64,000 nt of DNA from Terana coerulea (taxonomy: Eukaryota; Basidiomycota; Agaricomycetes; Polyporales; Phanerochaetaceae), in contig JAKOGH010000677.1 in NCBI GenBank assembly GCA_024811115.1, positions 62,001 through 126,000 of the forward strand, in the 5' to 3' direction. A program made the translations under genes and the position numbers. Of the stretch, positions 21,961-33,871 are shown piece by piece (position 1 is the first letter of the stretch; every line of letters begins with the position of its first letter). Under the pieces are notes generated by a model that saw only the letters and a program-made list of their open reading frames with translations, ran no database searches and was not told the origin of the DNA.

Positions 21961-22532
21961 CGGGCTATTGGTAATTACTGTTTCGTCATCAGAGTTGGAC
22001 TGAGCGTCATCTTAGTACTTACTACGTGTATTTGGTTTCTGCCGCATTATTCATAGACCTTTCTCTGCCTTAGAATACCACATATGTGTGGCCACATCAA
22101 ATAGCTGGGACATCTAAAGCGTCAAGGAAAGCTAAGCAGCTCAATAATCTCGAGAGAGGTCTACAAGCACTTACGCCCTTGTCGTTGAGACGTGGAGCAC
22201 AAAGCTGGAAATCATCTCCTAATCCTAGCGCCACAAAGCTGGCGCTTACGACCAAGGGTACCACGTGCAATCCGAAGCCTCGTTTACAGCCTTGCGAGGA
22301 GTGCACGATCTCATTTGCGACAGCAAGTATATGCAGTACTAGCATAGTACACCGAAACGCTTCAGAAAGGCGGACAAGCACGGACAACGTGCACAAAGCA
22401 TCCTCGGATGAGGGAGTCACAAGTACAAGTATACCTAGCTACGACAGAGGAAAACGAAGAGGTCAAGGCTTGCGTATAACCCGTTGCATCTAGAAAAGAA
22501 GAGACTTGAAGGTTACGAGGATCAGGGTGCGT
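21961..22532. other. Spacer with QR-promoter remnant
   Basis: Downstream flank of copy B. It contains ctcgagagaggtctacaag, the perfect inverted repeat gcgccacaaagctggcgc at 22229-22246 and a ccacgtg element at about 22260. After about 22280 no similarity to the other unit is apparent. Confidence 0.5.
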
Positions 22533-23545
22533 TCAGACAGCGTCTTCGCGAGCCTGAGGGAGAATATCGCCCCAGAGGCAGTCCGGAGCCGCAGCTCCTT
22601 CGCCGAGAGCACTCGCCATCTCTGGAGGCGTGGCAGATGATTGTTTGCCGCCGTTGTAAGCGTCTTGACCCGCTAGCGCTGTCATGGTTGCCACGAATCC
22701 TGGGCGTATAAATGCCGTCGGCGGTGCAAGTGCATCGTTCGGCATCCTAGACGAGGAGGCGTGGAAGTATGGAGGATACTGGTCAGAAACCGGCGCTGCA
22801 GCGGTGACGCTGGCCGCAGCGAAAGCCGCTGGCTGTAGAACAGGCAAAATGGCTGAAATTTCGTCATTGCCCGCGGCTGCGTATCCGAAGGTGGCTTGGA
22901 AGGTCGACCCACACCGGTGGAGCTCGAGTAGGAGCAGATCGTCGGCATGTGCGCCACCTGTGCCAAACTGAAACGCACGAGTTCCACTACCGTCACGAAT
23001 AACGATCTCCTGGGCGAAAGTTATTCAAGAGTGTGAAATGTGAACAGAGGATAGACTGACCTGCTTGAAGTACTGCATGGCTATGGCTGCAACGTGCCGC
23101 GCCATCACCTTGCGAGTAACTGGTATGACTTTGCCTTGAACTATCTGTCGGATGTGTTTTTGTATTCGCAGCTTGCGGTTGCCCTGTATCTACGAGATCG
23201 CGGAGTGTCAGTTTTGGGATCGGCTAAGCTCTGCATTTCGCCGCGAGCAATTAATGGGATGAGAATGCGACGTACATGTATATGCACGGTGATTTTGGCT
23301 GTCATATTTTCTTCTGAAATGAGGACCTCGCTTTCATCGACCATGTCCACTGGCCTGCCTTCGGAGATAGGATGGATGGGAACACCCTCGCGCGCCGCCG
23401 ATGAAAAAGACCAGTGCCCACGACGGCCATCTGGTATGAAGCGCTGCGTAGGGTGATAAACGACGTCTGGAAGTTTGTGTACCGTGCGATGGATGTCTTG
23501 CGCGACGACTGACGAGAACATCGTCGTAAGGCTGGTATTAGGCAT
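22533..23545 (-). CDS. Divergent WPGY-family protein with C-terminal extension
   Basis: Three exons. Exon 1 runs from MPNTSLTTMFSSVVAQ to ENMTAKITVHIH. After an intron of about 105 nt, exon 2 begins near LRIQKHIRQIVQ and ends ARHVAAIAMQYFKQ. After a short intron, exon 3 begins EIVIRDGSGTRAFQFG and includes LLLLELHRCGSTFQATFGY. The two introns sit where WPGY genes have theirs (after the IRIN-like and the AM-x-x-FIK-like motifs), and LELHRCG...W-less QATF aligns with IELRKV...WQPV. It lacks the WPGY motif itself and has an extra roughly 115-residue Ala/Pro-rich tail. The link to the family is therefore an inference from gene structure and short motifs. Confidence 0.6.
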
Positions 23546-26500
23546 GAAAGATCACCGGATGAGGGCGAGGCAGCAGTGAAGATGGTAGAACTATCACGAT
23601 AGGTTTGGGAGCTATATAGGGCGAGTCTTTCTAACCCAAAGTAGTTTCTTTATTCATTGCACCGGCCCTGCTAGTACGTAAAAAAACCAATCGGCGTGAT
23701 GATAACTATTTGCAAAGTTGAACTCAAAGCAATTGCTGAGCTCGAAGGTTTAGGAGCAACTCACCTGAGCCTATCCATCAACGGCGCGTTCACACTGCAC
23801 CCTGAGCATGCGAGATTAGCCGACCGTTTGTCGGACGCTTGGGCGCCCTTTTGTCATTTTGTCGCGGCCGTTTGAGGGTAATAGACACCGCAACAGCGTT
23901 TGTCTGCCATAAATCCTGTCCTATGCAACCGTTAATATACACTCATGTCATTCAATACACTTTCAGCGACATACAACATATCACGAGTACTCTGCGACGT
24001 CTTTATAGTATTTGGCCTCGGCTGCTGCATGCTTGGCGCCTCGCTGGCAGGCAGTGTACTGAGCAAGCACAGAGACGGATAAGTTTCGTCTGTGATTTTG
24101 GAGAGTTCAGCGCGGGAGGAATTCGAAGAGCAAGATTGGCGCCATGCGCCACTGGCGCTCCTTTTGAGGGTGCAACGAGATATGCTTGTCATGGGACCAG
24201 CAAGTCGCAGCAACGCAGCTGAACGCAGGGAAAACCAGGCTGTATCATGGACTAGTCAGCCGCTGACGACTCGCCAAACGATGGTAAGGTGTGGTAGGGA
24301 GTGAGACTCAACTGTGGTCGGCACACCCCGACGGAACATTGGTAGCGACGGAAAACCTTCACAGGCATGAGCACGTCACATTGACGCGGCATGGGAGTCA
24401 ATGAGCTCCTCGCGGGAATTTCATGAAAACATAGCCCTTCTACCAAGAAATTCTTGAGAGCCAGACCGATGGTCGACTGCTGCTAACTCACTGGCATGTT
24501 CCTGACTCATGCTCCTGCCGAAGGAACATGTCTGTGTCCAAGTTCGCCCCAAGGCAACAACTCCGGCCGTTTGCGCAAGATCCGGCCCGGGGAGATGTGG
24601 GGGAGCGTTTCGATAAATGTTCGTATTAAACCTAGGCCGCATTATCTCTATTAGTCTGAGCACTCATCATCTAACCATTGCAGGAAAACAACACCAGCAT
24701 TACTGGATATCAGAACCCCTCCAATGATTTCTCCCTCTTCATTGAATACTTACTAGCTTCGATGCTGGCGGCTATGTTGCATATGCGGCGCATCTCGTGC
24801 CACTTAGAGGGTTCATACGTTATCACCTTGTGTGGTTAGTGGTGAGCACTCAACGTTCAATATGACGCCACGAGATGAGCGTCTTGGTGTCAAGGACGCA
24901 GCCGGGGAGGGCGCCACAAACCCGATGCGTGCGGCAGTGGCGATGCCTCCTTCGACCGCCCGGCTATCTTCTCCTCAAGTTGTGCATACTGCTCTTCGAT
25001 TTCCGGTAGTGCGTTCGTGACCGTCTTCGTCTCCCGACCGAGAGGTAGTAAGTACACTTAGACGGAAGTACCTTTCCCACAGGATGGGGAGTCATTGGGG
25101 ACTATCCGGACTCTCAGCGCTCATCTTGCATGGTTACGGCTTCGGTCTATCACCAAGACGCTGTCAGGTGTGCGCTCCACCATCAGCATTCGTTGTACAG
25201 AAGGAAATAAGGACCTACTGGGATATGGTAAAATCGCATAGAAGCTGGGCACTTGGATGAGTGTGCTCTTCTCGGAAGCAGCCTGAACCAGCTGGAGAAG
25301 CAGAGTCGGACAAAGCCGGAAAGACGCTCAAGGAAAAAGTATGTACCTCACTGGTATACAGGCGACCGAGGAAGGGGCTTCGCGGCGCTAGCTGAGCACT
25401 AGCAGCGCCAGACGTAGATTTGTTTCCTGCCTGCATCATTGGTTGCCGATGGCGGAATACAGCAAAGGCCCCTCGAAGCCGTAGGTTCCGCAATGGGCCA
25501 TCTGGGGAGGAGCATAGAATTTTAGAGTACTTGCGTCCAATGGCATCGGAAAAAGGTACCTACAGGCTGCGGATTTTGAGGACCGCAGTATCCTATATTA
25601 GCTAGTAAGCGGGCAGGCCGCTGGTGTTGGTTGCAGTGCACGCCGACGTTTTGCCAATCATGCGGAATTGCTAGCACAGCTTGAAGGCGCCTTGTGCTTC
25701 TACGACCGGTGAAACACAGGCGGTAGAAGGACATTTCCGAGCACCGGAACTTCGTATAATGGAGGTCGCGCTTACAATGGGCCCTCTTCCATGCCTGCTA
25801 ATGCTCCCGGCGGCATGCACCGGAAAGATCCACATATGGCGCTTCGCCCAATGGCATGCATATGGTCGTTGTGTGAGAAGGCTACTGCGGTGGACCCTTA
25901 TTGACTTTGATGCATGATGACTCATTCGGCTAGGTCTATTAACTTTGCACTTCTGAAATGGGGGTACCTTGTCATCTGTGATCTGGCGTCATACTACATT
26001 GAAGACATCACACGGGCCTACTCACGGTGTACATTAAGATAGCGCGGGATTCACTGCTTCATTGTTACTGACTGACTGGTTTAGGTGTAGCAGGACCACG
26101 TCATTGAGCACGAGAGGTCCTACAAAGGTTTTCCCTGGATTCCTGGCGGCCGCTTGCATTCAAGTCGTAATCGACACCGAACGCCTACTGGTTGCTTCTC
26201 GATTATCATCTGCGCAACATTATCAGTAGTAGTGCAAGGCATCCTTGTAGTCATACCTTTCCGATCCAGTGGGTACCATACGCACAGTACTGGTCGTTGC
26301 TGCCGCGGCATGAAGTTGTAGTGCCACGCAACCGCCTGGCAGTGGCCGGACGGCGCCACAAAGTCAGTTACCACGTGGGAACCACGTGCTGGCGCTTTCT
26401 CCTTGGGCGGGCCATGGCCACCACCTTCTACGAGCAACCTCCGAGCCCCACGTACTTCCTCAAATCTACCTCCCTGTCAGCCCCTGTGCATTGGCTTTTA

Positions 26501-27092
26501 AAAAGATGTTACTGCTGTGCATTTGCTGGCAAAGTACCTACCTTCCGCCGCCTTTCACTCAGCGCAACCACCATAAAACAACATCCGCTGCAATGACCTC
26601 GCCACGACCGGACTTTTCGACAGTGTTCTGGCGTTGTTTTGTTCGGCTGCTCATCTCAACCGTATATCCTGGCCACCTATACCGTCTGGCTTTCTACATT
26701 TGCTGCGAATACGCAAAAGTCAAGCATACTTACACAATGACGCACGCTGCTGGACCGTCCACGCCTTGATGCGTTGTCAGTTATCTTGTACGTCTTTAGT
26801 CTCGAAACTATGTTCTATTGTCAGAGCCTGATATGTGCCAAAGACAGTAGGAGCTGAAGTGAGTACAAGGCAAAGAACCGACCTGCATAGACCATGGCGA
26901 TCAAGACATACAAGCCAACACGCAGGAAGCGCCTCTCAGTGGCCACTCGTCGCCCTGCCTTGTTCACTGGCGGCCACCTCACTCAGCACGACTACAAGAA
27001 CAAGCTCTTCGCCCACATCTTCGTCTTTCTCACCTCTGGACCTGCATGCACGGCTTCCTACCAGTGCCTCTCGTACAACCCGCCACCTCAAC
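23546..27092. other. 3.5-kb gene-poor region
   Basis: Many short overlapping ORFs on both strands and none with protein-like composition or conserved splice pattern. No terminal repeats or transposase motifs were seen. A ttttaaaa element near 26500 and a pyrimidine-rich stretch before 27090 may belong to the next gene. An antisense-like gcgccacaaag...cacgtg stretch near 26370-26392 resembles the QR-promoter element. Confidence 0.4.
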
Positions 27093-27849
27093 ATGACGAA
27101 CGACCTGTCTCTCTCAAGCCTCGCGAAGGACATGGAGAAGCTGCGCATGCGCGAATCTGGATCTTGGACCCAGCGGCGCGTGCACGGCTCGTTCCGCGAG
27201 CCTGTGCTCGGCAGCGTCGAGGGCCAGGTCGCGCTCGACGGCTTCATCGTCCCGCAGACCGTCCACGCGCCGCCCTACACGGCGTCCGCGTCCTGGCAGC
27301 CCCTCCAGACCGTCTACTTCAGCGGCGCCAACAAGAAAGGGACGTGCCTCGTGGCCGGCTACCGCCTCCTCGACGCGCTGAGCTACGGCGGCACCCTCAC
27401 GGACGCGGTGAAAGAGGTCCCGCAGATCACCCAGAGTGCCACTCGCGCAAACACGAAGTATGGCCCGAGGGCACAGACGACGGGTGTGACGTTCCACGTA
27501 ATGGTGAGCTCTATGTTTCTGTTTTAAGTGGCCCAGGTGCGGCTAACAGCGTTTCATCCAGTGGCCGGGATATGGGCGGTTCAACGCCGTCTACAGAGAA
27601 GAAACGTGGACACGTGCGGTGGTCGCTTGGTGCGTCGCAGACACCGTCCGACAATGTATGATTGTGCGTATCTCATGCCTTCCGTCACGGAGAGCTTGCT
27701 TTTCATTCGCACGACAGGAATTGGCCAAGCGGCCGTGCATGGAGCCGAATTGGGATGTATCCCAAGTACCATACAACTCGCTCCGGTTGATTGAACTGCG
27801 TCACGTCGGAAAATCTGGATGGCAGCCTGTCCTTTCTGTGATACCATAG
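27093..27849 (+). CDS. Divergent WPGY-family protein (intact)
   Basis: Exons 27093-27503, 27562-27663 and 27718-27849, with both introns in phase 0, giving 214 residues. The main exon contains VALDGFIVPQTVHAP (compare GLIVPQ of other members) and TCLVAGYRLLDALSYGG (compare GFRLMDAID). Exon 2 starts WPGYGRFNAVYREE. Exon 3 has CMEPNWDVSQ, LRLIELRHVG and SGWQPVLSVIP. The EPxW, IELRxV and WQPVL motifs and the intron positions match the recent copies, while overall identity is low, so this may be an old paralogue. Codon use is strongly GC-rich in exon 1, typical of an established gene. The short first exon of the other copies is absent. The start was taken at MTNDLSL; upstream in-frame sequence is low complexity. 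Confidence 0.72.
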
Positions 27850-28129
27850 AAAACAATACAAATGCGACGCGACACTCTTAAGACGTGCTTTTCATTCGCT
27901 CGCCAACCGATGTTCAACAGCTTCTAACCTCGCAATTGGAGTTGAATACGCGACGAGGTATCATCCATTATACATCTGAACTAGATGAGAGATAAAACTA
28001 GCGGCTATGTCGTAAAACTACAAATGATATACATAGGGTACGAAAGCAAGTCCACGGCGACAATTTTGTGTGACAGCGACGATATGGTGACGGACCCAGC
28101 GGGCTCAAACGCAGACCTCGGAAGAGCGT

Positions 28130-30049
28130 CTACAACTCGACCTTGACGTGGTCGGCGGCCTTCTGCGCATCCTCCACCTTCGAGTTCCAGTACTTCTTGC
28201 CAGCGGTGTCGTACTCGTTCGCCTTGGCCTCCGCTGCGCCCTTGGCCTCGTACCACTTGCCAGTGGCCTCGTCGTACTTCACGTTGGCGTAGCCAGCAGC
28301 TTTGGCAGCCTTCTCGCTGGCGTAGCCGGTGGCCTTGTCCTTCTTCTCGTTGGCGTAGTCGGCAGCCTCGTCGTACTTCTCGTTGGTGCGCGCCTTTGCG
28401 TGCTCAGCGGATCCAGTCACTGCGTCAAGAATCTAAGGCAGCCAAGAGTTACGGGAGATCACTCTGAGATGTCGAGAGGTGACGTACTTGGCCAAGCTTC
28501 TCCTCGGCAGTGCCCACGCTGCTGCCGATGAGCTCCTTAATCTTTGCGTACAGGGACTCAGCACCATGTTGTACCAAAACGTAACGGATGCGAACCTCCT
28601 CTGTATAGATGGTCAGACATTGACATGGGATATAACACGAAAAACTCACGAAGCAGAGATGGGCGAGAGGTGGGCAGAGCATCCTCGGAGATATCGTGCT
28701 CACGCAAGTAGGCACGGAGACGGGCATCAGGCCAGACAAGGTAAGGAGAGGCGCGTGCCGAGTAGTCGGTGTACCTAATGATGCCCATTTGTCAGTTATA
28801 CCAATCTGCACACAGCTAAAGTGATAACGCACTTGTTGTTAATGAGGGCGATGAGCTGATCACGGGTCTTCTGAGCGTCGGACTTGAGGTAGCCGTGTTC
28901 GACCAACCAGTCGCGGATGTCGGAATCTTTCCACGAACTCCAGATAGTGTCCTTGGAATTGGCGTAGTTGTCGGCAACCAGCTTTTGGAGCTTCTCGCGT
29001 TGCAGCTGCGCGTCAGACTTAACGATACCGCGTGCAACGAGCCAGTCCTTCAACTGAACATCGCTCCAACTTGAATATACGGTGTCCTAAGTATACATAA
29101 GCCAAAAGAAGACGCATATAAGCAGCATGCGGACTCACCTTGGTGTCGTAGTAATACTTTTGCATGGACCCGACAAGTTGGTCACGCGTCTTTTGCGTGT
29201 CCGACTTCAGCAAACCATGGGAAATAAGCCACTCGCGCTGAATTCAACTAGGTTGAGCCATGCGGAAATAAACTTCGCGCAAATAACATACGATGTAGGA
29301 ATCAGACCAAGCGTGCCATACGGGATCGGTGGCCTTCGCGTAGGTTCCCTTCATCTGGGCGAGCAGTTCGTCGCGAGTAGCCTGCGTCTTGGTCTTGATC
29401 ACGCCCTTCTCTTCGAGGTAGGAGCGCAGACGGTTGTCATCCCATCTATATGTAACGAGGTAAGAAACTGCAGTGTACGAAAACGAAATGCGTGGATTAC
29501 GCACGTAGAATAGACGTAATCCTTCGAGTCGTCAATTTTCCTCGAGATATCGTTGGTGGCCTGGGCGTAGGTCGAGCTGATCGACTTAGAGGCTTGGTAA
29601 GACGAGTCGCCGTACACGGCCGTGGATGCGGACTTGCTGGCCTGGCTCGCCAAGCTCGTCGCGCTCTTGCCAGCCTTGCTCGTCAAGGAAGACGCGCTCT
29701 TACTGGCACCGCTGGCAAGGGAGGTGGCGCTCGCAGAGTACTCACTGGCTACGCTGGAGAATTGATTGTACTTCTGCTTCGCCAACAGCACAAGCTGCTC
29801 CCGAGGGCCCGATGGCTCGACCACTCCCTGCTCGATCAAGAACTCCCGCAGTCGCGACTCGCTCCATGTATCGAACGAGTCCGCTTTTATCCCGTTGAAG
29901 ACTTGCTGGGCTTTCGCGTATTGCTCTGATGACCACGCGGAAGCTTGAGCGGAGGCGGAAGACGAGGATGACGCGGCGTCGCCGCCGAACCAAGAGGCCT
30001 GGACGGTCAGGGAAAGGGTGAGGATGGCGATCAATGCTGCGGGCTTCAT
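28130..30049 (-). CDS. Ish1/Msc1-type nuclear-envelope/ER stress protein
   Basis: A signal peptide (MKPAALIAILTLSLTVQA) is followed by six Ish1 motifs of about 40 residues, among them WSESRLREFLIEQGV, WDDNRLRSYLEEKGV, WSDVQLKDWLVARGIV and WKDSDIRDWLVEHGYL. A Ser/Ala-rich spacer separates motifs 1 and 2. The C-terminus has LEA-like helical repeats such as YANEKKDKATGYASEKAAK and YDEATGKWYEAKG. Fission yeast Ish1 and budding yeast Msc1 have this design and act at the nuclear envelope/ER, with Ish1 induced by starvation and osmotic stress. About seven exons join in frame, with introns typically between modules. The ATG at 30049 is fixed by the signal peptide. Confidence 0.88.
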
Positions 30050-30742
30050 GTTGTCGTGAGTATCGTAAGTGTCGACGTGAAGGTTGTGCGGAATGTCAAG
30101 GTCGTGTGAGGTGGTGGGAGAATGGAGGAGAAAAATGTGGGGGACGTCAAGGACGGCGAGTACGTATTTATGTGGCTCCTGCCGTCATGACGCAGGCTAC
30201 GCAGCCCTGTGACGTCGTGCTCCCGTAACGCTTGTCTGAAAGGGGCCATCACCAAATCGCGTTGTTCGAGGTGGTGCGCGCTGGTGCGCCCGACAGCCAA
30301 CCAATGACGCAAGAAGCAAGCTTATAGGCGCCCATTCTGTGTTCAGATCCCGACCTCGATCAACACCATCATTCGAGGCTCGAGCCCAGGCCCTCGCAGT
30401 TATATCAATATTGAATCAAGGCACATAACAAGTCGGCTTTACATGAATACAGAGACAACTAGAGTAGGTGGCAAATATGACTGCCCCACTGCAAGCGATT
30501 TCTAGCGAATTTCCGGCAGTGGCAATGCTTCGTGGAAAGTATGGGACGAATTGACAGCTCCGTGGTCTTCTTCAGCCTTAGCCGGCACGATGAGACGACT
30601 TGATATGAGCCATCATGCTGGTGGTAGTATCGAACACCTGCGAGCATTCTGAAGCTTTGCATGGGTGGCCTACTCAACGATACAACTTCAGTATCGGGCG
30701 GAAGCATTGGAGATAGGCATAGCCACTGACCATTTGGATGTT
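30050..30742 (-). promoter_or_regulatory. Upstream region of the Ish1/Msc1-type gene
   Basis: The first 150 bases contain C/T-rich sequence on the gene's strand and a tacgtatttatgtgg stretch near 30159 that could serve as a TATA region. Beyond 30250 nothing specific is visible. Confidence 0.35.
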
Positions 30743-31177
30743 TCATATGTAGGGCGGCATGCATGTCGAAAATTCCAAGCCTGGAAGAGTGTTGAGTGCG
30801 TGCGCAGGGTGTCCAACAGAGCTAAGCTCGAAGGCCACGTACAGCGCAAAGTCTGCGTTGCACAAGAGACATCTGTAGCTTCTTCCACCATTTTGATCGA
30901 GCATGACCATGCCTCTTGCTGCATCTAACTCTACAATAAGCTTTCTCCATCCAAGGTAGTTGACGCTGGTTTTACCTAAGGGCAGCAGCTCATAAATAGG
31001 AGGAAATTTGAAGCGAGCGTCTGGCATTTTGAGTTGGCCTTGATTTATAGAAAAAGCTTGGTTGACCGATGCTCTTGGGTGAAGCAGTTCTTCGAGTGCT
31101 CTCAGGGGAGGATGAGGTTGGAGGAAAAGCTGTTTGAGACGACGTTCACGGTCGACGGCGGGTGAGTGGCTCAGCAA
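30743..31177 (-). CDS. Hypothetical protein, possible exon
   Basis: A 144-codon frame with protein-like composition (PPIYELLPLGKTSVNYLG, WRKLIVELDAARGMVML, YRCLLCNADFALYV). I do not recognise it. Adjacent open frames (30459-30764 and 31308-31580 on the same strand) might be further exons, but no clear splice joins could be fixed. It could also be a gene remnant. Confidence 0.3.
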   Translation of the reverse strand: MLSHSPAVDRERRLKQLFLQPHPPLRALEELLHPRASVNQAFSINQGQLKMPDARFKFPPIYELLPLGKTSVNYLGWRKLIVELDAARGMVMLDQNGGRSYRCLLCNADFALYVAFELSSVGHPAHALNTLPGLEFSTCMPPYI

Positions 31178-31758
31178 AGGACCTCATCACGCCACTCAAG
31201 AGAGCCACTACTCAAAATTATGCCCCTTGTCAGTATGTATACGCTTCCGGACGATAGTTTCAGGTATTTGAGCTCCCAGTATGCGCTCTCCACCTCTCCG
31301 CAGGTAATCAATGAAATGAAGCACTGGCAGTTTGAGTCGGCCGTTCACCGAGTCTGACTCTACCCACACAATGTGGACGCGGCGTATCTTGCAGTGTCAA
31401 ATCCATGTATTTGTGCTGTCCTAGCAAACGAGAGAAACGAAGGAGAGCGGAAGAGTGCAGAGGCGTCGTTGCGATGGTGATGGTTCCAAGTCTAAACACG
31501 AACCCAGCGCTCCCTGGCGCTCCCCACAACAATTTCGCCTTGGCGCCTATTGGGGGCTTTGTGGCGTTTGATGGCAACACGAAGTCCTTAGACTGTGCGG
31601 ATCCGCAGACCGACAGGCCTCACACTTGTCTCAAGAACATGTATGACCTTCATACCTTCGTAAATCATCAAACAAATCCAAGTCACTAATTCCCACATTG
31701 AATATAGGCACACAGGCATGATCAGACCTGCAAACAATGCTACAAGTGACGGTGACAG
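31178..31758. other. Intergenic or unresolved
   Basis: Short open frames on both strands, none supported by motifs or splice signals. Confidence 0.3.
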
Positions 31759-32198
31759 CTAAGAAACAACTACGGTACTTAGTAAGTCGTCGACTTCCGC
31801 ACGCTTCTGGCTTTGTGAACACGGCGTCACATTAAAGCAGAGACTACTCCTAGCAATTATGGGATATCTGGGCCGGACCGGAGCACCGGCGGACTTATAA
31901 GCGATGCAGCCTTTCTCCTGTGCAGAGGTAAGCAATGGAGCCAGCGAAACGTTGGTGGGGGCACGCACATTTTGACCATCGTATTACTTAAAAGCTGCAA
32001 GGGTTTACGTTCGTCGGAATGCACCTAGGTTCCCTCTTGTGAAAGCGGTGATCAGACCAGAACATTGAAACCCAGACAATGAGTAAGAATACGTACCGCG
32101 GCAAGCTCAGGCTCCCTCTTCAAGTCAGCCGGAGCCCCAGCGACGAGGCCAGCGACGGCGAGAAGGACGAGTTGAGCAGCGGTGACTGCGAAGCGCAT
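31759..32198 (-). CDS. Small secreted peptide precursor, diverged paralogue of the 34-kb gene
   Basis: Two exons: 32097-32198 and about 31759-31917. Exon 1 encodes a signal peptide (MRFAVTAAQLVLLAVAGLVA) and APADLKREPELAA. Exon 2 begins EKGCIAYKSAGAPVRPRYP and ends with a Ser/Asp-rich tail containing a second KR. The first exon ends with KR-EPELAA in phase 0, as the neighbour at 34.3 kb ends with RR-DPELIA, and the next exon begins with a C-x4-x-x-GAP block in both. The second Cys of the ring is Ser here (CIAYKS) and the terminal GW is lost. The intron is unusually long (179 nt), so another exon may be hidden. The function is probably as a secreted, Kex2-cleaved peptide; exon 2 is less certain than exon 1. 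Confidence 0.5.
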
Positions 32199-33871
32199 GA
32201 TGGCTGGAAGCAAGAGGGTGCAGGAAAGGCGGAGGAGTGGTTGTGGGTGGGCAAAGTCGGTGGTCCTGGCTACTTCATCCATTCTGCAGGGCCTTAAATA
32301 GCGGTCTGGTACATGATCACGTTTCAGTATTCTTGGTTCATCACGGGAGGATAGTGCCATGCGCCGTTCCTTGCTTACTGTGGTTATCACCCTCCCTGTT
32401 TTATCAATAGCGCCTTCCGACATGTGCACGAGGAGTACAACCGCGATTGCCGTTCTAATCCTGGAATTTACGTCAATTCACAAAAACACCTAGTGTCGGT
32501 GAGCGCGATGGTTCTATACAATTTACCTGCTGTTAGTGAACATTTGGATATACTCTATGTATAGGGAGCGCACATTCCCAAGAAGCCGTGGGCTTCTTCT
32601 GGTTGCTGGAGCTTTGTGGACACAGAACTCGGCAATGAGAAAATCAGCGGTGGTATCTGACCATTAGTAGTGACATGCCAACTCGGGCTTCATGTTTTCC
32701 AGCCATCAGACCGATCCCTCCCAAGCCGAGCATTATTAAGCCGGGCCGAGCCACAGGAGGCCGGACTAATGAAGGCCGACTCAAGTCGCCGAGCTGTGGC
32801 TTGGGTGTATACCTCAGTGTGTGCGCCCTGAGCACATGTCATGTCTATGAAGTGGCTATTGCTCAGTGCATGCACACGTTGAGAATGCGGGAAACACACG
32901 CGGTACCTCTCAAAACGCCGCAGGTACGCGATAAGAGTCCACTAATGGCGGGCAACATGAGCGCCGATACATGCGCAAAATCGACATGTCACAACGACGT
33001 TGAATCCACGCGTGTCTGCTTCGGACGATTCTGGAAAACAGATAACTTCGAAGGATGCTGTTAGTGTTTCCAGGGACCACATGGACCGATATCCGAACAT
33101 ACCTAGAATTAGACGCGGTGCACTGCGAGCCGAGCTCGGCTTACGCATCTGCAAGGGCTATGAGTATATCGCTACTTATAGTCCACAAGAGAGGGCTCTC
33201 ACGAGGCCTCCGACGGGGAGCCTACGAGCACGTCGAGACCCGGTTTAACTGTTGTTTAGAGGCAGGTTGATACAAAGTCGTTCGTGTTTGACGTTGTAAT
33301 AGCGGAGATAAATTGACCGACGATATTGTCACAAGGCATGACGCATTCAAGTTAGGATTGACTTCTGGACTGTTAAGCTCTGCAGGTCCTGAGTTGAACG
33401 TACATCAGGGTTGTGATTCATAATCAGTCAAGAGAAAAAATCATAAATAATACTCACTGTCCGTTACACAACATATGATCCATCATACATCTGGATACGT
33501 GGTCCTGGAGCACTTCGCGATACCCACCCAAAGCGGAGACTGAGTAGACGCATTAAATTGATGTTTAATCGATACTGGGAGGGCTGTGGAATCTAGGTTG
33601 AGGACTCGTCGGTGAAGCACGGACGGCCTTTCGAATTCAGACCTGAAAAGGGCCAGGCGCGAACAGCTCCGGCTCGCAAACATTCAAACTCTGCGTTCAC
33701 ATTACTGCTTTCCAAAAATGAAGGCGCATGATCTCATATGTACGGCGTACAGTACAGTCGACCTACGCAAGCATACTTGAACCAGACCTGCGAAATGATG
33801 TCTGAGCAAACAATGATCGCAGCAGCCCACTATACACCCACACTGCTGTCTAACCTAGCGAGTCAAACCGT
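32199..33871. other. Intergenic between two peptide genes
   Basis: About 1.7 kb holding the promoter of the 32.2-kb gene, with a ttaaatag-like stretch near 32293. No other supportable gene was seen. Confidence 0.4.

Larger units (their letters stand above)
19767..22280 (+). repeat. Tandem segmental duplication, unit 2
   Basis: Second unit of the 2.7-kb tandem duplication. It comprises the Ubp6 3' fragment, spacer, WPGY copy B and a QR-promoter remnant with the 18-bp GCGCCA...TGGCGC inverted repeat at 22229-22246. It starts within a Ubp6 exon, so the breakpoint was exonic. Confidence 0.85.

Noticed and set aside
23546..27092. Possible transposon in the gene-poor stretch
   Set aside because: No terminal repeats, integrase, reverse transcriptase or transposase motifs could be read in any frame.
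26894..27661. Open frame starting MAIKTYKPT, recalling ribosomal protein L2
   Set aside because: The resemblance stops after nine residues, and the rest is the out-of-frame shadow of the WPGY-like gene.
28148..28531. Plus-strand hydrophobic frame (Val/Leu/Gly-rich)
   Set aside because: Reverse complement of the Lys/Ala/Glu-rich LEA-like repeats of the Ish1/Msc1-type gene; not a membrane protein.
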